A stretch of DNA of 64,000 nt from Parelaphostrongylus tenuis (Eukaryota; Nematoda; Chromadorea; Rhabditida; Metastrongylidae): assembly GCA_019055375.1 (NCBI GenBank), contig JAHQIW010004272.1:186001-250000 (forward strand), in the 5' to 3' direction. The notes under the pieces were generated by a model. It saw only the letters and a program-made list of their open reading frames with translations, did no database searches and was not told where the DNA came from. Below are positions 59,799 to 64,000 of this stretch, in pieces. The translations under genes and the position numbers were made by a program. Every line of letters starts with the position of its first letter. Position 1 is the first letter of the stretch.

Positions 59799-59941
59799 AT
59801 CGATGACGTTATCAGTTCCCGAATATACAGAATTGAATCGTACACGACTTTCATGTCGACGAAAAATGAGCCTTGGTAGTACACCACTGTTACTGAATGG
59901 TCATCGTGCACCTCTACATTCGAGACGTACTAGCATTGCAG
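59799..59941 (+). CDS. Possible 5' exon of the Kir channel gene
   Basis: The exon lies between a GTGTTTTAG acceptor and a GCAG|GTAATT donor. Only one frame is open across it, and it contains an ATG at 59803. The product is Arg/Ser-rich (RRKMSLGSTPLLLNGHRAPL, SRRTSIA), like the N-terminal cytoplasmic region encoded at 62979. It ends with one extra base. A join to an acceptor at 63045 (TTCGAATTCAG) would keep the Kir frame, while a join at 62968 or 62971 would not. It may therefore be an alternative first coding exon, need an unseen linker exon, or belong to another gene. Confidence 0.45.
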
Positions 59942-60049
59942 GTAATTCACAGTACTTTCATTTGTTAAAATTTTGTTTCATATTACTTTGAACAAGTTAC
60001 AATACTCTAATACTGAATAAAAGTTCCAGTCCTGTTCTCTATTGCTTTC

Positions 60050-60260
60050 GTTTACAAGAGTTTAAGCCGCGTTTCAACCATATGGGGGCGCATGCTACCA
60101 CTACACCACCGAGGCACAAATCCGCCACCACTCATTCTTCAATATCTTTAGGATAGCTATCAGGCACCAGCCTTTAGCAGGTCTGGTCGGGTATGCGATA
60201 TCGCTCTATAAACCCAGTCAAGCTGACAGCCGTTGCGATATGCAGTACTCAGGATTACTA
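60050..60260 (-). repeat. tRNA-derived SINE, family B, copy 2
   Basis: On the minus strand the A box is TGGTGTAGTGG (60098-60108). The B box is degraded (around GGTTGAAACGC). The adjoining + strand ATAGCTATCAGGCACCAGCC and AGGTCTGGTCGGGTA blocks match 53460-53510. Confidence 0.65.
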
Positions 60261-61337
60261 TTTTGACTGCTCTTTTCGCAGAAATTTTTGCTCACCACTC
60301 AATCTCTTCGGGCTATTTAAAACAGTATACACAACGAAGAAAAGGCAGTCAAAACATTAGAAATCCTGATTTTGTTTAGGCTTTTGTGTTAATACAACTC
60401 GATATCCACTCGTAGATTTAGTATAATGCGAAAAAGAAAGAAAAGGTATTTCACGGAAGCTCTTTTTTTGCGAGTAATTCAGCAAAAAGATGCTTAGTCA
60501 TTTTTCTTTTGCTCTCAACAAGAGATTGACTGCCGAAGTTACACACTTCAAACTAGTGTATTTTTCCTTCTCAATCCTATCTTGAAACTATGTAATGCAA
60601 ACAGTTTTTTGTTATATTAGTTACACAGTTCGTGTTATATGGATTTATGGAATCATCTTACAATGGAAGATGTGTGTTTTGCTGTGTCGTTAGATACATA
60701 TGGAAATTTAGATGATTTGTTACTATGTTTCATTTCTAAACACATCATTAGCGAATATGTCTATTACATCAAATTTCACTGCTCCAATTAACAGCTGTGT
60801 GGCCAGTTTTTTGAACTGTTTTTTTTCAATGGTTGGAGCGATGGATCTGCAAAGAATAACTGTAGAGCAAAAAGGTGCAGTGGAGAGTAATTTCTCAACT
60901 AGCGTGTGTTGGCATCATGCCGATAACAGGAATGAGAATCAAAGTCAGGCTTTTGCAGAAGCGGCAGCAAAGAAATCCTCTGCAATCGAGCTTATTATGA
61001 TTTCATCAGCAATGTGTATTAAGCAGATTAAATCCATTGCAGAATAGCTTTGAGCGATAGTTATATCAACCTACCTTTTCAACCATCACGGTTTCATAAA
61101 TTATAAAGTGAGAGTTTGAAACGCCCATTAAAAAAACCGACGTCCGCTATTTTTGCACGCTAAGGCTGTCTATATAGCTCCATTCACGGCGAACAGAGAG
61201 CATTACACTTTTGCATGGAACCGTTCTTTCATACTGGTAGTCACAAGCGCACAAACGTGGGAGGATTATAAGGCCATGTCAGCGCGTCGGTCCAGGGAAG
61301 AGCCGAGAGCATAAAAAATAAAATTTTGGACAGTGAT
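60261..61337 (+). other. Probable Kir-gene intron
   Basis: It holds a 111-codon plus frame (60712-61047) with the segment QSQAFAEAAAKKSSAIELIM and no splice sites that would join it to the Kir exons. I see no other feature. Confidence 0.3.
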
Positions 61338-61570
61338 CAATCCCTGTGGAATGTGCTGTGCATTCGACTTCATCAAACATCACTAGAGGTGACTGAATGC
61401 ATGCCCGGCCTTCAGAATGACTCTTGAGAGCCTGGTTTCTAATAGGTCAGTGCTGCTGTCTTCCTAAAAGTCGGCTACCGACAACGTTTCGACGGAAGAC
61501 TTGGTGTGTGGGATCACAACATCGAACACGTGTGCTATAGAGCACCTTCAACCACTGCTCCATGAGCACC
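61338..61570 (-). repeat. tRNA-derived SINE, family A, copy
   Basis: On the minus strand the A box is TGGAGCAGTGG (61552-61562). The body follows the family order and ends with GCATTCGACTTCATCA on +, where it is preceded by GGAATGTGCTGT, the same end as seen at 42800 and 53905. The B box is eroded. Confidence 0.7.
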
Positions 61571-61727
61571 CTGATACAAATGGACCAAAATTCTGTTAAT
61601 AAAACATTCTATTTATACAAAAAACAAGACTATAACATGCTTTGTAATAAGTCCAACTGTCTCAACGATCTACAGTTATCACGTACAACTACCAAAACGC
61701 TAGATAAGAACACTAAACGTAAAATTT

Positions 61728-61990
61728 GGGGCGGCTTCGAATTCGCGATTGCGCATTCCGGTGGCTCGCATAGTATCTGCTGCAATGTCCAAAGCATTCG
61801 TCTACTGTTCCCTCAGACACATTAGAGCTTTTTCCGTTCTGTAATCAATTACGCTAGCAGGAATGACCTGGAGAGCACTAATCGGCACTGATTTCAGAAA
61901 ATGTGTAGCTGTAATTGAAATCATAAAATCAAGTTCACGGTTTGGTGGAGATCTGATCAACACGTGTGTCTCGGAAAAAGTAATCACGAA
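61728..61990 (-). pseudogene. Possible decayed coding sequence (weak)
   Basis: One minus-strand frame stays open for about 90 codons apart from a single TAG. It reads ETHVLIRSPPNRELDFMISI and then VIDYRTEKALMCLREQ, stop, TNALDIAADTMRATGMRNRE. Composition looks protein-like on both sides of the stop. No family is recognised. It lies within a probable Kir intron on the opposite strand. Confidence 0.2.
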
Positions 61991-62229
61991 TTTCAGTCCG
62001 CCTCTAGTTCAAGTTTTGCTGATATGTCAGAACCCAGTTGCTTTTCTACAAACCCATACCTTGCCATTGAAAATTAATAATCAGTAAATAAAAGTTAAAA
62101 GTAACGTCGCTATTTATATGCGCAGACTTCGCAGTACTTTCAAGTGGTCTCGGTCGTGAACGTCATAACTGTTCGAATGCCATAATTCTGGCGTAGATTA
62201 GCAGCTTACTATTTCTCAACGTACCTAAG

Positions 62230-62400
62230 AGATTGAGTTGTGGCGCAAATGTGCCTCGGTGGTGTAGTGGTAGTAGCAGCCCTCTCAGGTATGGATGGAA
62301 CGCAGGTCTGATTCTCGCCTGATGCCGTGTTATTGCACTTCACTCAATTCTCTTAGGTATTTCTCAACACTTCAGGAATAGCCCTGAAGCAACATTGCTT
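62230..62400 (+). repeat. tRNA-derived SINE, family B, copy 3
   Basis: A box TGGTGTAGTGG (62260-62270) and a B-box-like GGTCTGATTCT (62305-62315), 34 bases apart. The body continues CACTTCACTCAATTCTCTTA, then GGTATTTCTCAACAC, matching the 53290 copy. Confidence 0.7.
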
Positions 62401-62978
62401 ATCAGTAAGTGTAATTCCTACCTTGCATAGTTCTCTTGGCTTAGTTTTATCCTTTTCGAGCTTACAGGTAAAAGATATAGAAATTAGGTTTACACATTGC
62501 AAAATAAGGATGTAATATCGTATAACGTAAGTAGCTTACAAGAATGAGATTTCGTCCCGTGACTTGGGAATATTGACCTACACGTCGGGTTGTCGTCCAT
62601 TTCTAAAGGACTATGGCGAGAAATCAAGCATTACTGGCCATCACATAATGAAATTAACTCATACGATTGCAGTTCATACAAACATTGCACATAATTGTCA
62701 TCATCGATGCCCGATGGTGGAGGGCGGAGCCAACATTCCGCTTTGCCAGTGAGCCATGGGCGCCAGGTTCTGATGGCCCTCAAACGCTAGTTAATAACAT
62801 TCAGCTGTCACTATGACAGTAACACTAGCTTTAAACTGAACTTTTGTCATTACCTTTGAACATCAACTCGCTTAACTTTAGAGACTGATCGCCTCGAAAT
62901 TTACAAGAAATCCTGCTGACTAGCTCTATTTCTGCTCCACCTAATGCTTGATTCTACAAAGTGTTTAGCAGAGTAATA

Positions 62979-63263
62979 ATGTTTTGCGAACACAAGGTGA
63001 CGTATTCGAGGATGACAAATGCACGGATTCGACGTTCGAATTCAGCAAGGAGTCCCAGTTCCACTTACTCCGGGTCCAACCTTCGGGTTTCAGATGCATT
63101 TTCGGATAGCATACGCACGTTGGCGATTACGGCTAGACGCAATTCAAGCCCATTGTCGAGAAAGTTGACGAAGAAAATGAAGAAAAGTCGATTAGTGGGC
63201 AAGAATGGGATCTGTAACGTCTATAACACCAACGTGCCGAAAAAGGATAGACAATATCTTAGG
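62979..63263 (+). CDS. Inward-rectifier K+ channel (Kir), N-terminal exon
   Basis: It encodes the cytoplasmic N-terminus of a Kir channel. An Arg/Ser-rich leader of about 65 residues is followed by KKSRLVGKNGICNVYNTNVP and KKDRQYLR, the conserved stretch before the slide helix in Kir proteins (typically RLV.KNG.CNV...NV....RYL.DIFTT). The start shown is an in-frame ATG. An acceptor at 62961-62968 (GTGTTTAG) lies upstream, so the reading frame may continue from an earlier exon. The exon ends at CTT AG|GTAGGC, leaving two bases. Kir channels are tetrameric plasma-membrane potassium channels gated by PIP2, and several of the basic residues here are of the PIP2-binding type. The leader is longer than in many family members. 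Confidence 0.85.
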
Positions 63264-63495
63264 TAGGCCCTCATGATGTTAAATATTTTTCATTAGCGTG
63301 CGCTCATTTTGCCAAAATATTTATGTCAAACGTTTCAGTGCTAGATCAATTTCTTTTTGAGCTGTAATTATGACCAATAAAAACTCTTCTATTATTCATG
63401 TGAATAACTTTCTGGGTTTTCAATCAGAATGAACGCCGTCCTCGATTACTTATTACCTCATCTTGAGATCAAACCTTACTATTTCTGTTTTTCAG

Positions 63496-63570
63496 AGATA
63501 TTTTCACTACAATGATTGACGTGAAATGGCGATATATGTTATTTATTTTCGCACTCGTCTTCGTTCTGAG
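63496..63570 (+). CDS. Kir channel, slide helix and start of TM1 exon
   Basis: The exon follows a TTTTTCAG acceptor and joins in phase, completing the Arg codon of YLR. It encodes DIFTTMIDVKWRYMLFIFAL, then VFVL: the amphipathic slide helix DIFTT.(V/I)D..WR and the first half of transmembrane helix 1. It ends at CTG AG|GTGTGT with two bases left over. The 232-bp intron before it (63264-63495) is normal in size for a nematode. Confidence 0.93.
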
Positions 63571-63956
63571 GTGTGTCAGTCAAAAAAAGAAACATCAAGT
63601 GATGTTAATTTTCATTTGTGACGTTGAAATATGATGGAGAGAATGTGCAGAGACTGCTGATCCTAAAACAAAGCTAATTAGGCCGCAGATTTATTGTGTT
63701 GTAACGATGTCATGATGTTGATTTACAATTGTAATTTTGTAAATATCTCCTTCCATGAGCTATGGAGTAGTGTATTAAAAAGCGGAAACATCTTTTTGAA
63801 GGAAAAGAATTTAAAACACTGCATTGATCGTTATCAGATGCGTTAATGAACAGGAAGTTACTATATTGTGAAGAGCTTTTCAGATGCAAATTAAGTATAT
63901 AATCATTGAAATTGTCGATGAATAGCAAGCTCACTTCGGGAACACAATATTTTCAG

Positions 63957-64000
63957 TTGGACAACGTTTGCTACTATTTACTACACGATTGCTCTTCTTC
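63957..64000 (+). CDS. Kir channel, TM1 exon, cut by window end
   Basis: It starts after an AATATTTTCAG acceptor. Its first base completes the Ser codon left by the previous exon, giving SWTTFATIYYTIALLH, the second half of TM1 with the family's W.....Y..IALLHGD pattern. The pore loop (GYG filter), TM2 and cytoplasmic C-terminus must lie beyond the window. Confidence 0.9.
   Translation, partial: MDNVCYYLLHDCSS

Overview
This window looks like AT-rich, intron-rich invertebrate DNA. A nematode, probably a strongylid (hookworm-like) worm, is the best guess. The reasons are coding exons spread thinly between AT-rich introns with TTTCAG-type acceptors, one very short intron of 69 bp, several decayed Tc1/mariner transposases, several families of tRNA-derived SINEs, and an inward-rectifier K+ channel gene. 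I see no bacterial operons, no rRNA and no convincing functional tRNA. Most of the 64 kb is intergenic or intronic.

Genes. The best-supported gene is a Kir (inward-rectifier potassium channel) gene on the + strand at the right edge. Exons at 62979-63263, 63496-63570 and 63957-64000 (cut by the window end) join in phase to give the cytoplasmic N-terminus, slide helix and first transmembrane helix. An exon at 59799-59941 may be its 5' end. A second, phase-consistent three-exon gene lies on the minus strand at 5302-5949 and encodes a small cysteine-rich, probably extracellular domain followed by a Thr-rich tail. A third candidate on the minus strand (45608-46231) has two exons around a 69-bp intron. 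Other exon candidates (6.2, 24.7, 35.7, 47.2, 52.5 and 58.4 kb) are weak and unnamed.

Mobile DNA. Three Tc1/mariner relics are recognisable: 28.7-29.4 kb (minus, TIRs intact, internally deleted), 38.3-39.25 kb (plus) and 41.0-41.6 kb (plus, split by an insertion). At least three tRNA-derived SINE families, here called A, B and C, carry visible A and B boxes.

The most unusual feature is a set of long palindromic (foldback) elements at 7659-8284, 26124-26474, 37102-37565 and 52133-52446, with related fragments at 34.7, 37.9-38.1 and 41.3 kb. They carry hammerhead-ribozyme cores near the ends of their arms: CTGANGA, a stem II region, GAAA, a palindromic zero-loop stem III ending in NUH, and stem I strands that pair. 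In the palindromes the two cores face outward on opposite strands. The core at 38023-38065 has every conserved core base, and the one at 37507-37553 has an intact core with a 6-bp stem I. The 8 kb and 41 kb copies have the ACGT stem III and GGCT/AGCC stem I that I associate with hammerheads of Penelope-like elements. This is my main candidate for an undescribed system: small self-cleaving palindromic repeats in a worm genome.

Layout: 0-5 kb SINEs; 5.3-6.3 kb cysteine-rich gene; 6.4-8.3 kb repeats and foldback 1; 8.3-26 kb mostly featureless with SINEs and short repeats; 26-29.5 kb foldback 2 and a mariner relic; 32.7-33.05 kb minisatellites; 34.5-41.6 kb a transposon- and ribozyme-rich block; 45.6-46.2 kb minus-strand gene; 50.7-52.5 kb two foldbacks; 53-62.4 kb SINEs and weak exons; 59.8-64 kb Kir gene.
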